From: Caldicellulosiruptor morganii
GTDB taxonomy: Bacteria; Bacillota; Thermoanaerobacteria; Caldicellulosiruptorales; Caldicellulosiruptoraceae
Assembly (NCBI RefSeq): GCF_026810225.1
Contig: NZ_CP113865.1
Span: 473,001 to 537,000, forward strand
Length of the DNA: 64,000 nucleotides
Reading direction: 5' to 3'
The translations under genes and the position numbers were made by a program. Positions within the stretch are counted from its first letter, which is position 1. Each line of letters begins with the position of its first letter. Of the stretch, positions 28,097 to 35,505 are shown in pieces. The notes under the pieces are model-generated. The model saw nothing but the letters and a program-made list of their open reading frames with translations, made no database searches and had not been told where the DNA came from.

Positions 28097-29473
28097 TTAT
28101 ATACCAAATACCTCTTTTACAACCTCTTTTAACTCCTCATCACTGATTGATGTATTTCTGCCATTTTCATATTGTTTGTCTACCCACTCTTTTACTTTTA
28201 AGACTCCTGGGTCTTTTTTGTCAACCTGAATGTCAATGCCGCTGTCTTTAAAATACCTGTTTATCCAGACCACAATTCCAGCAATGCCTGAGTAAGCATC
28301 AATTATGACCTTGGGGGGTCTTCCCAGAATTTTCCCCGTATCAAATATATTGTAGATTTCCTCATCCTTCATAAGCCCATCTGCATGAATCCCGGCTCTT
28401 GTTGCATTGAAGTTTTCACCAACAAAAGGTGTCATTGGTGGAATTTCATAACCTATTTCTTTTTTGAAATACTCGGCAATCTCAGATATCACGGCAACAT
28501 TCATGCCATCTGCCGAACCACGAATCTGAATATATTCCATCACCATCGCTTCCAGAGGAGTGTTGCCGGTTCGCTCACCTATTCCCAGAAGGGATGTGTT
28601 TACCATTGAAGCACCGTAAAGCCATGCCATTGTGGAGTTTATCACAGCCTTGTAAAAGTCGTTATGACCGTGCCACTCAAGCCACTCGGATGGCACTTCA
28701 CCATAGTTCACAATCCCGTAGATTATCTGGGGCACACTTCTTGGAAGAGCCACCCCTGGAATTGGAGAGCCAAGCCCCAGTGTGTCACATGCTCTGATTT
28801 TAACAGGCATTTTTGCCTCTTTGGAAAGCTTCATAAGCTCATTTATAAATGGCAGAACAAATCCATAAAAGTCGGCTCTTGTGATGTCTTCAAAGTGGCA
28901 GCGCGGTATAATTCCTGCCTCAAGTGCTGATGATACAATCTCCAGGTATTGCTTCATTGCCTGGCTTCTTGTCATTTTGAGCTTTTTGAAAATGTGGTAG
29001 TCCGAGCATGAAACCAGAATCCCTGTCTCCTTGATGCCAAGGCTTTTTACAATCTCAAAATCTTCTTTTTTAGCTCTGATCCAGGCAGTAACCTTTGGAA
29101 AGTCATAACCTTTTTCCAGGCACTTCAAAACTGCCTCTTTGTCCTGTTTTGAGTACACAAAAAACTCTGTGTGGAGAATAACGCCGCTTCCATTGTCAAG
29201 CTGGTGCAGGTAGTCATAAATCCTGCAGATTTGATCAATGGTGTAGGGCGATCGTGATTGCTGACCGTCTCTGAAGGTTGTGTCGGTAATATAAAGCCTT
29301 TCTGGCACGTTCATGGGCACAATTCTGTGGTTGAAAACAAGCCTCGGCACTTCATTGTACGGATAGATGTTTCTGAAAAGATTTGGCTCCTGAACATCTC
29401 TGAACTGGTACTCAATCTCAAGAATGTGGGTCTTTGAATTAAATTTGACATTCATAAAAACAAACCTGGTCAT
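28097..29473 (-). CDS. HMGL-like acyltransferase, probable Re-citrate synthase
   Basis: Member of the isopropylmalate/homocitrate synthase superfamily, 458 residues. The TIM-barrel metal site is seen in ITDTTFRDGQQSRSPYT and HGHND, with CHFEDITRAD, RACDTLGLG and GERTGNTPLEAMV between. It lacks the C-terminal leucine-sensing domain of LeuA. The pattern (NLFRNIYPYNEVPRLVFNH) matches the clostridial group that includes Re-citrate synthase, which makes citrate from oxaloacetate and acetyl-CoA for glutamate synthesis in anaerobes. Homocitrate or citramalate synthase are alternatives. ATG 29473 has no ribosome site; ATG 29455 (MNVKFN) may be the true start. The TnpB-like element abuts its 5' end. 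Confidence 0.75.
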   Translation of the reverse strand: MTRFVFMNVKFNSKTHILEIEYQFRDVQEPNLFRNIYPYNEVPRLVFNHRIVPMNVPERLYITDTTFRDGQQSRSPYTIDQICRIYDYLHQLDNGSGVILHTEFFVYSKQDKEAVLKCLEKGYDFPKVTAWIRAKKEDFEIVKSLGIKETGILVSCSDYHIFKKLKMTRSQAMKQYLEIVSSALEAGIIPRCHFEDITRADFYGFVLPFINELMKLSKEAKMPVKIRACDTLGLGSPIPGVALPRSVPQIIYGIVNYGEVPSEWLEWHGHNDFYKAVINSTMAWLYGASMVNTSLLGIGERTGNTPLEAMVMEYIQIRGSADGMNVAVISEIAEYFKKEIGYEIPPMTPFVGENFNATRAGIHADGLMKDEEIYNIFDTGKILGRPPKVIIDAYSGIAGIVVWINRYFKDSGIDIQVDKKDPGVLKVKEWVDKQYENGRNTSISDEELKEVVKEVFGI

Positions 29474-29475
29474 CT

Positions 29476-29815
29476 AAACTGTGCAAAACTGCACAAGCTT
29501 AGACGGCTGGGGTATTTGTAGTCCGCCATTTCAAGACTTTCCCAGCCCCAGCAGGCGGTTTTTGGGAAAGTCATAGCCCCTACCCCAAGAAGCAGGAACT
29601 TGCGCCGATTTCCGGTCCCCCCACTTGCCCTGAAACCAATATCCGCTTCAGGACAGACATATCTCGCAATACCCTGTCAGGGGAGAGTGGCGTTACCACC
29701 GCTACCCTGAGAACTCGCCAGAGATTGTAGCTCTCGCTACAGCTAATCGCACTTGTTCCACCCAGAGGTGCAAATAGCCTCCCTGGCTCACTCCCAGGGC
29801 TTTGTATCTTACTCA
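29476..29815 (-). ncRNA. Candidate structured RNA (omega-RNA-like) at the tnpB 3' end
   Basis: This GC-rich stretch contrasts with its surroundings and folds repeatedly on the minus strand: CCCTGG/CCAGGG (29781-29799), TGTAGC-GAGA-GCTACA (29726-29741), TCAGGG/CCCTGA (29677-29710) enclosing GTGG/CCAC, and CCTGAA/TTCAGG. Beyond the stop codon, ACTTTCCC/GGGAAAGT, CCGCC/GGCGG and GGCTGGG/CCCAGCC interleave as pseudoknots. TnpB families encode a guide-scaffold RNA overlapping the gene's 3' end and right end of the element, which fits. Transcription and processing are inferred, not shown. Confidence 0.5.
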
Positions 29816-31058
29816 TTACATACTCTATCTCTTTGATCTGCCTTTTTTTCAAGTTGGCATTTTTAACTTCTTTTCTTACATACTCCTTCAGCTCTTCTAA
29901 ACTACTGGTGTCAAGTCTGCTAAGAAGCTCCATGTAGTTAGCAGGTATCCTCTCTTTTTTCCCAAGTCCTCTTCTTGCTATCACATATGCGCTTGCAATA
30001 TCTTTGCTTATCATAAACTGCGGTGCAAACTTTAGCATCCCTATCACCGATGTGTACGCAGGATTTACTTCTATAACCTCTATCCCTTCTCGTTTTGCTA
30101 AAATCCTGATTTTGTAAAGAAGCGACCTGTAGCTGAAAAAGTGCCTTATCCGTCTTGATTTTCTGCCCGAAAAGTCACCTCTTGTTCCTTTGTCTTTTAT
30201 ATTCAGCCTTTCTATCACAATAGCTTTTCTTTTCTCTTTTGCAATCTTCACAATCTCATGTGCATACTGCCATCTGTAATACTCTCTTCTGTCAGAGGTT
30301 CCACTTTCAAGCTCTGGCATTGGAATCTTGCCATAGCTTATAAACTGTCCGCTCCTGTCCACCTCTACCCATGCCATGTGATTTGGATATGCATTTGTAT
30401 CTATACCTATAGCACCGTTTTCTCTGGTGATTTCTATCGCCGGAAAGAGTTCTTCTACTGAAAAGTAAGCATACACATTCCCATTCTTGAGTTTTAGCTC
30501 TACCGAATAAGGCACTCCAAGGGCAGCAATCTCCTGTAAAATTTGTCTTCTATCTTTGTCTTTCTTATAACCGGCTGATAATCTTGCAAATACATATTTT
30601 CTATCTCCTATATTTATCCTCAAAAATGTGCCACTTTTATTTACCACAATCCTTGTGTTCAAGTTTCCTTTCTTGCTTCTATCTCCTCTTGAATATAAAT
30701 TCCCTTTCCTTTTTTCCTGCCACTCAATCTTGAGCTTTTTATAAGGCTTTCCATTTATATGCCGCTTTTTGAGCTTTTCAAAAAGCGGCCTGCCGCCAAA
30801 GATAGCTTTCCTCGGGTCTTCCCCTCTTTGCTTGCAGGACTCTAAAACAGCCTTTGCTTTCATTATTGCATCATCTACATACCTTGAGTTCAAATCAAAA
30901 ATCCCTTGCAGTTCTCTTTTGAGGCTATTTCTATCAAAGCCTTCTAATAGCCTTTTGTATGCAAATCTCATGCAAGATGACCATCTTCTCATAAGCTCCA
31001 ATGTCTTTTGCCTGTCTTCATAACTTTCAAAAATCAGCTTAGCCTGAACTGTTATCAA
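29580..31058 (-). CDS. tnpB: TnpB-like RuvC nuclease lacking the zinc ribbon
   Basis: Divergent TnpB (IS200/IS605 OrfB) protein. RuvC motifs: first Asp in IGIDTNAYPN, Glu in IVIERLNIKD, third Asp in MISKDIASAYVIARRGLG. The four-cysteine zinc ribbon normally between the second and third motifs is absent; the span reads NPAYTSVIGMLKFAPQF instead. TnpB proteins are RNA-guided DNA nucleases that help retain their transposon. The frame runs to 492 residues, but the last about 75, after YVMSKIQSPG, are low-complexity in character and coincide with the structured RNA, so they may not be a folded domain. Start TTG 31058 lies 7 bases after GAGGTG. No TnpA accompanies it. Confidence 0.8.
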   Translation of the reverse strand: MITVQAKLIFESYEDRQKTLELMRRWSSCMRFAYKRLLEGFDRNSLKRELQGIFDLNSRYVDDAIMKAKAVLESCKQRGEDPRKAIFGGRPLFEKLKKRHINGKPYKKLKIEWQEKRKGNLYSRGDRSKKGNLNTRIVVNKSGTFLRINIGDRKYVFARLSAGYKKDKDRRQILQEIAALGVPYSVELKLKNGNVYAYFSVEELFPAIEITRENGAIGIDTNAYPNHMAWVEVDRSGQFISYGKIPMPELESGTSDRREYYRWQYAHEIVKIAKEKRKAIVIERLNIKDKGTRGDFSGRKSRRIRHFFSYRSLLYKIRILAKREGIEVIEVNPAYTSVIGMLKFAPQFMISKDIASAYVIARRGLGKKERIPANYMELLSRLDTSSLEELKEYVRKEVKNANLKKRQIKEIEYVMSKIQSPGSEPGRLFAPLGGTSAISCSESYNLWRVLRVAVVTPLSPDRVLRDMSVLKRILVSGQVGGPEIGASSCFLG

Positions 31059-31151
31059 GTTTTTACACCTCTTATTAAAGCTCTTCTGCTGGTAGCATAT
31101 ATATTACCAACCTTTTGTACACAGAATAACTTTTAATGCTACCCAGTCAAA

Positions 31152-31180
31152 ATTATACCTTTTTGCATTGTTATTCTCAA
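31152..31180 (-). promoter_or_regulatory. Promoter of the TnpB-like gene
   Basis: On the minus strand TTGAGA (31180-31175) and TATAAT (31157-31152) are separated by exactly 17 bases. It begins 11 bases after the riboswitch aptamer, so the TnpB-like gene does not need transcription through the riboswitch. Confidence 0.65.
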
Positions 31181-31190
31181 CTGTTGTGAA

Positions 31191-31335
31191 CCTCCCTTTC
31201 AAAGCTTCGGGGGTTAGCTGACGGGTTCGGGCAGAAAGGGATCTTTGCCCTACAAGGCAAAACTTGCCTTGATTCACCCCAGAAAGTCTGGGTCCCCCCT
31301 ATCCTGTGGATTTTGCCACAGGAATTCAGCTCATT
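31191..31335 (-). promoter_or_regulatory. Cyclic di-AMP riboswitch (ydaO/yuaA class)
   Basis: Read on the minus strand, the aptamer has GAGCUGAAUUCC, the CUGUGG/CCACAG hairpin, GGACCCAGA with UCUGGGGUGAAUC, a GGCAAG/CUUGCC-type hairpin, AGGGCAAAGAUCCCUUUC and the diagnostic CCCGAACCCGUCAGCUAAC near the 3' end. These are the conserved parts of the ydaO aptamer, which binds two c-di-AMP molecules and usually switches genes off. No terminator or sequestered start follows it. The next gene on the strand is the TnpB-like gene with its own promoter, then the citrate-synthase-like gene. Confidence 0.93.
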
Positions 31336-31401
31336 TAAATTTAATTTTTTATTATGCTTTTTATCATACCAGAAAAGAAGCAGTTTTGCAAGAAAGTATG
31401 T

Positions 31402-32523
31402 TCAAACCTTCACAAGCTCATATTCCAAACTTCCAAGCCCAATTTCCTGTGCATGTTTTAATGCTACCTGCCAGTCTGTGTCAGGGTGGATACTTTTGAA
31501 CCTGTCTATTTTGCCATCAACCTCAATGTGTTTTGCCTTTTCAAGCACACAGCCGGCCGGGGTGAATGTGGAGCTGTTTACAAGGTCAACACATGCTTTA
31601 TCCAGTGCAACAGGGTCGAACGATGCAGCAATACCAATGTCGGGCGCAATGGGAATATCATTGTGGGACCAGCAGTCACAGTCAGGAGATATGTTCATTA
31701 TAAAGTTTATGTGAAAATTGGGTTTGTCTTTTAAAACTGCATATGCATACTCGGCAATCTTCTCACTTGCAATTGATGCTGCCTCATCCCATCTTACAGT
31801 TGCTGCTTCAAACTGGCAAACAGCAACGCACTGACCGCACCCGACACACTTTTCATAATCGATAACTGCTTTCTTTTTCTCATTGAGAGCAATTGCAAGC
31901 TGTGCACAGCTTTTGACACACATTCCACAGCCAACACACTTTGAAGTTTTTATAACCGGTTTTGAAGATGAATGCATAAAAAGCTTACCACCGCGCGAGC
32001 CAGACCCCATACCAATATTTTTGATAGCACCGCCAAAACCTGTCATCTCATGCCCTTTGAAGTGGTTCATGGAAATCACAATGTCAGCATCGGCTATTGC
32101 AGAGCCTATCTTTGCTTTCTGTGTATGCTTTAAGTTCACTTCAATTTCTCTGTATTCTGTTCCTTTAAGTCCGTCTGCAATTATAACATGGCAGCCCAGA
32201 GTTAACGGATTGAACCCATTTTCATAGGCAGCCTGAAGATGGTCAACTGCATTGCTTCTTCTTCCGGTGTAAAGTGTATTTGCATCTGTTACAAACGGTT
32301 TTCCACCGAGGTCTTTTATAAGCTTTACGATCCTTGCCACATAATTTGGTCTGATATAAGCAAGATTTCCCGGCTCACCAAAATGAACCTTGATAGCAAC
32401 AAACTTGTTTTTAAAATCGATTGTTTCAATCCCTGCTTTCTTCACAAGATTTTCAAGCTTATCAAGCATATTATACCCGGGTTTGGTTTTGAAGTCTGTA
32501 AAATAAACCTTTGATCCAGCCAT
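31402..32523 (-). CDS. DUF362 protein with two 4Fe-4S clusters
   Basis: Cytoplasmic DUF362-family protein of 373 residues. The N-terminal part has VAIKVHFGEPGN and FVTDANTLYTGRR, with MNHFKGHEMTGFGGAIKNIG in the middle. Two ferredoxin motifs follow: CVGCGMCVKSCAQLA and CVGCGQCVAVCQFEA. The family is common in anaerobes and is thought to act in electron transfer, but no reaction is established. The gene is transcribed toward the c-di-AMP riboswitch 67 bases downstream and has no clear terminator before it. Confidence 0.85.
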   Translation of the reverse strand: MAGSKVYFTDFKTKPGYNMLDKLENLVKKAGIETIDFKNKFVAIKVHFGEPGNLAYIRPNYVARIVKLIKDLGGKPFVTDANTLYTGRRSNAVDHLQAAYENGFNPLTLGCHVIIADGLKGTEYREIEVNLKHTQKAKIGSAIADADIVISMNHFKGHEMTGFGGAIKNIGMGSGSRGGKLFMHSSSKPVIKTSKCVGCGMCVKSCAQLAIALNEKKKAVIDYEKCVGCGQCVAVCQFEAATVRWDEAASIASEKIAEYAYAVLKDKPNFHINFIMNISPDCDCWSHNDIPIAPDIGIAASFDPVALDKACVDLVNSSTFTPAGCVLEKAKHIEVDGKIDRFKSIHPDTDWQVALKHAQEIGLGSLEYELVKV

Positions 32524-32705
32524 GTTTTCTTTCCATCCCCCTTCAAAAACTCTCTGTGAGAAAAATTATAATCCTCTTTTCAGATTTGTAAATAGCTTAT
32601 TTTTGATTTTGGCGCTGCAAAATTTTAAAGCATTTAATATCAAGCTACTTAACTTATAGTACAATAGCCCGAGTAGGATTTACAAGAGTGAACTTTTTTG
32701 ATATA

Positions 32706-32725
32706 AAGTATCATAGAGGATACTT
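32706..32725. promoter_or_regulatory. Inverted repeat upstream of pabA
   Basis: AAGTATC and GATACTT flank six bases, 21 bases before the pabA start. It could be an operator or a leader hairpin; I cannot assign a regulator. Confidence 0.3.
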
Positions 32726-32746
32726 ACTTATGGAAGAAAATTTGAG

Positions 32747-33313
32747 ATGGTTTTGATTGTTGACAGCTTTGACTCATTTACCTACAATCTGTACAACTAT
32801 TTTTTGAGATTGGGTGTAAGGACAGTTGTAAAGAACAGAGATGAGATTGACATAGGTTTTATATATAGCCTGAACCCTTCACATATAGTTTTGTCACCCG
32901 GACCGGGAAGACCGGACGATGACAGAATTTTGTTTGAAATAATACACCATTTTAAAGAAACCAAAAGTATTCTGGGTGTGTGTCTGGGGCATCAGGCAAT
33001 TGGAATGTACTTTGGAGCAAAGCTTGCAAAGGCAAAAAGACCCATGCATGGAATTGTAGATACAATAAATCACGACAAACAGGGACTTTTCAGAAACCTG
33101 AAAAGTCCCTTGAATGTCACAAGATATCATTCGCTTATTCTGGAAAAAGATAGCATAAAAAATACAGATCTTGTAATTACTGCTTATACAAAAGATGGTG
33201 AGGTTATGGGAATAAGGCACAGAATTTACAGAATTGAAGGTGTCCAGTTTCATCCGGAGTCAATTGCAACAGAACAGGGGCTTTTGATGTTGGAAAATTT
33301 TTTAAGAGGGTGA
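32747..33313 (+). CDS. pabA: Aminodeoxychorismate synthase, glutamine amidotransferase subunit
   Basis: Class I glutaminase of 188 residues that supplies ammonia for 4-amino-4-deoxychorismate synthesis in the folate pathway. The oxyanion strand is LSPGPGRPDD, the nucleophile Cys lies in GVCLGHQAIG, and the His/Glu pair in VQFHPESI. TrpG of anthranilate synthase is nearly identical in architecture, but the following pabB and pabC genes fix the pathway as folate. The pabB start follows 4 bases after the stop, so translation is coupled. Confidence 0.9.
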   Translation: MVLIVDSFDSFTYNLYNYFLRLGVRTVVKNRDEIDIGFIYSLNPSHIVLSPGPGRPDDDRILFEIIHHFKETKSILGVCLGHQAIGMYFGAKLAKAKRPMHGIVDTINHDKQGLFRNLKSPLNVTRYHSLILEKDSIKNTDLVITAYTKDGEVMGIRHRIYRIEGVQFHPESIATEQGLLMLENFLRG

Positions 33314-33317
33314 AGGT

Positions 33318-34649
33318 TTGTTGAATGTATTGAAGGTTTATGATGATTTTGAGCTGTTTTGGGCGTTTTTAAATTTAAAAGAAGATTTTACAGTTCTATT
33401 TGAGAGCAATCTTTATAATAAAGACTACGGACGGTATTCATTTTTATTTTTAAGACCAAAAGAGGTTTTTATTTGCAAAGATGGCGATGATAGTTTTGAA
33501 TATCTAAAAAGGCTGTCTGAAGAGATTTCAAAGAGAAGTAACCATTCAGAATTTATATTTAACGGTGGTTTTGCAGGATATTTTTCGTACAATTTTGGTG
33601 TTGACCTCAGCAAAGTGGAGAGAAAAAAAGACTTTTCAGGTGTATATAAAGCTTTTTTTGGATATTATGAAGATTTTATTGTCTTTGACCATTTAAAAAA
33701 AGAAGTTTATATCAAAATTTCTTCCAAAAGTGATTTAAGAGACATAACAGAAGTTATACTTGCACAAAAAGCAAATCTAAAAAGCATAGCTTTTAAAGAG
33801 CCTGCTGTTTTATCAGTTACTTCTAATTTTGAAAAAGAGGAATATAAAAATTGCATAAAGAGGATAAAGGATTACATATACGAAGGTGATGTTTATCAGG
33901 TAAACCTGTCTCAGCGATTTACTTTCAAAGGTAAATTTGATCCTGATTATTTATACTCCTGTTTGAGAACAAGAAATTTTGGTGCATATCACGCATACAT
34001 AAATCTTCCAAAAGCAAGCATAATTTCTACATCACCCGAGCTTTTTCTGCGAAAAAGAGGCTCCGAGATTATAACAAAGCCAATTAAAGGGACGGTAAAG
34101 CGCGGGGCAAATGCGGCTGAAGACAGGATTTTGAAAGAAAAACTTTTTTATGATACAAAATGTCGCTCAGAGCTTTTGATGATTGTTGACCTTGAGAGAA
34201 ATGACTTTGCTAAAATTTGCAAACCCCATACGGTTGATGTGCCAGAACTTTTTGAGGTGGAAAGCTACTCAAGTGTGTTTCACTTAGTTTCAACAGTAAA
34301 AGGTGAAATAAATCCTGATGTCAAGCTTTATGATATAATAAAAGCCACCTTTCCAGGAGGATCTATCACAGGCGCGCCCAAATTAAATGCAATAAAGATA
34401 ATTGAGGAGCTTGAAAAGGACCCAAGAGGAGTGTACACAGGCTCTATAGGGTATATATCAAACAATTTCAATATGGAATTTAACATTGCAATAAGAACTC
34501 TTGTGCTGGAATGCGACAGTGTCTATTTTAATGTCGGTGGTGGAATTGTTTGGGACTCCGATGAAGAAGAGGAGTACAGGGAGACATTATACAAGGGAAG
34601 ACCTTTTTTTGAGATACTGGGCTGCAAAGAATTTATAGAAGATATTTAA
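33318..34649 (+). CDS. pabB: Aminodeoxychorismate synthase component I
   Basis: Chorismate-using subunit that aminates chorismate to 4-amino-4-deoxychorismate. The C-terminal chorismate-binding domain shows YQVNLSQRF, SPELFLRKRG, the KPIKGTVKRG motif with the catalytic Lys, DLERNDFAKIC and FPGGSITGAPK. The N-terminal half (about 1-150) is the usual poorly conserved region with GGFAGYFSYNFG. Two TTG codons stand at the start, behind GAGGGTGAAGG. The length of 443 residues is normal. Confidence 0.92.
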   Translation: MLNVLKVYDDFELFWAFLNLKEDFTVLFESNLYNKDYGRYSFLFLRPKEVFICKDGDDSFEYLKRLSEEISKRSNHSEFIFNGGFAGYFSYNFGVDLSKVERKKDFSGVYKAFFGYYEDFIVFDHLKKEVYIKISSKSDLRDITEVILAQKANLKSIAFKEPAVLSVTSNFEKEEYKNCIKRIKDYIYEGDVYQVNLSQRFTFKGKFDPDYLYSCLRTRNFGAYHAYINLPKASIISTSPELFLRKRGSEIITKPIKGTVKRGANAAEDRILKEKLFYDTKCRSELLMIVDLERNDFAKICKPHTVDVPELFEVESYSSVFHLVSTVKGEINPDVKLYDIIKATFPGGSITGAPKLNAIKIIEELEKDPRGVYTGSIGYISNNFNMEFNIAIRTLVLECDSVYFNVGGGIVWDSDEEEEYRETLYKGRPFFEILGCKEFIEDI

Positions 34650-34671
34650 AAAATGGGGGCGAGTTTTCAAG

Positions 34672-35433
34672 TTGTTTCTGGCAGATGGTTTTGATGATTT
34701 CAGATTTGGGCTTTTGCCATTTGAGACCATATATTATCAGGAAGGTAGACCTCACTTTTTATATGAACATTTTATGAGATTGAAAAGGGCTTTTTGGATT
34801 TTGAAACAGCCCTGCAAAATCGGGTTTGATGAGTTTGAAAGGATGGTTTTGGATTATATATTTTCAGCTTCAAAAAACTATGGTTCAATCAGAGTAACAT
34901 ATTTTAAAAATACTTTAATAATTGAAGAAAAAGAGATAAGGTATTCAAAACAACTTTTTACAGGAGGACTGAGTTTGAAGATTGCACGGTCAAGAAAAGA
35001 TTCAAAAAACATTTTGAATTACATCAAAACATTTAACATGGGTTTAAATTTTATAGAAGAAGCCCGTGCAAAGGAAAAGGGGTATGATAGCTGCCTGTTT
35101 TTAAACCAGAATGGTTTTGTCTGCGAGGCTGCGTTTGCCAATGTGTTTTTCAGAAAAGGTACCACTTTGTATACACCTCACCTGTCATGCGGGCTTTTGT
35201 CCGGCATTGTTAGAAAAAAGGTGTGTTTGATTGCACAGAACCTGAACTATCAGGTAAAAAAAGAGTTTTTGAGTCTGGATGCAATATCAAAGATGGATGA
35301 GTGTTTTATCACCAGCAGCATTGCGGGAGTTTTTCCTGTAAAAAAGATTGATAGGTTTGAGTTTTCAAGCAGAGAGTTTGTTGATACCATTTCAGAATAT
35401 GAATATTTTAAAAGACCATGGCATGCAAAATAA
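34672..35433 (+). CDS. pabC: Aminodeoxychorismate lyase (class IV PLP enzyme)
   Basis: Cleaves aminodeoxychorismate to p-aminobenzoate and pyruvate. Fold type IV PLP protein of 253 residues. FGLLPFETIYYQEGRPHFLYEH is split across the N-terminal strand and helix; the PLP lysine lies in YIKTFNMG; CEAAFANVFF and the final ECFITSSIAGVFPV correspond to the family's cofactor-phosphate segments. Start TTG 34672 is preceded by GGGGGCGAG. Branched-chain or D-amino-acid aminotransferase is excluded mainly by context with pabA and pabB. Confidence 0.88.
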   Translation: MFLADGFDDFRFGLLPFETIYYQEGRPHFLYEHFMRLKRAFWILKQPCKIGFDEFERMVLDYIFSASKNYGSIRVTYFKNTLIIEEKEIRYSKQLFTGGLSLKIARSRKDSKNILNYIKTFNMGLNFIEEARAKEKGYDSCLFLNQNGFVCEAAFANVFFRKGTTLYTPHLSCGLLSGIVRKKVCLIAQNLNYQVKKEFLSLDAISKMDECFITSSIAGVFPVKKIDRFEFSSREFVDTISEYEYFKRPWHAK

Positions 35434-35480
35434 AAAAAGCTACCCATTTTTTGGTCTGTAACCTATGTGGGTAGCTTTTA
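35434..35480. terminator. Terminator of the pab operon, possibly bidirectional
   Basis: AAAAAGCTACCCA pairs with TGGGTAGCTTTT around a 21-base loop. It lies between convergent pabC and the FMN-binding protein gene and has U-rich sequence on both strands. Confidence 0.75.
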
Positions 35481-35505
35481 AGTTATAATACAAAAACATT
35501 TATTT

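Larger units (their letters stand above)
29476..31190 (-). mobile_element. TnpB-type element without TnpA
   Basis: The unit comprises a promoter, the TnpB-like gene and a structured 3' region. The left limit is judged from the unrelated riboswitch that ends at 31191, and the right limit from the start of the citrate-synthase-like gene. An 8-base inverted repeat GGTAGCAT/ATGCTACC (31091-31098, 31136-31143) lies in the left part and a TGTGCA/TGCACA hairpin at the right edge. No Y1 transposase is present, so it would depend on one elsewhere. Exact ends are not determined. Confidence 0.6.

Noticed and set aside
31245-31734. Plus-strand frames across the riboswitch and DUF362 gene
   Set aside because: Antisense to a structured RNA and a well-supported CDS.
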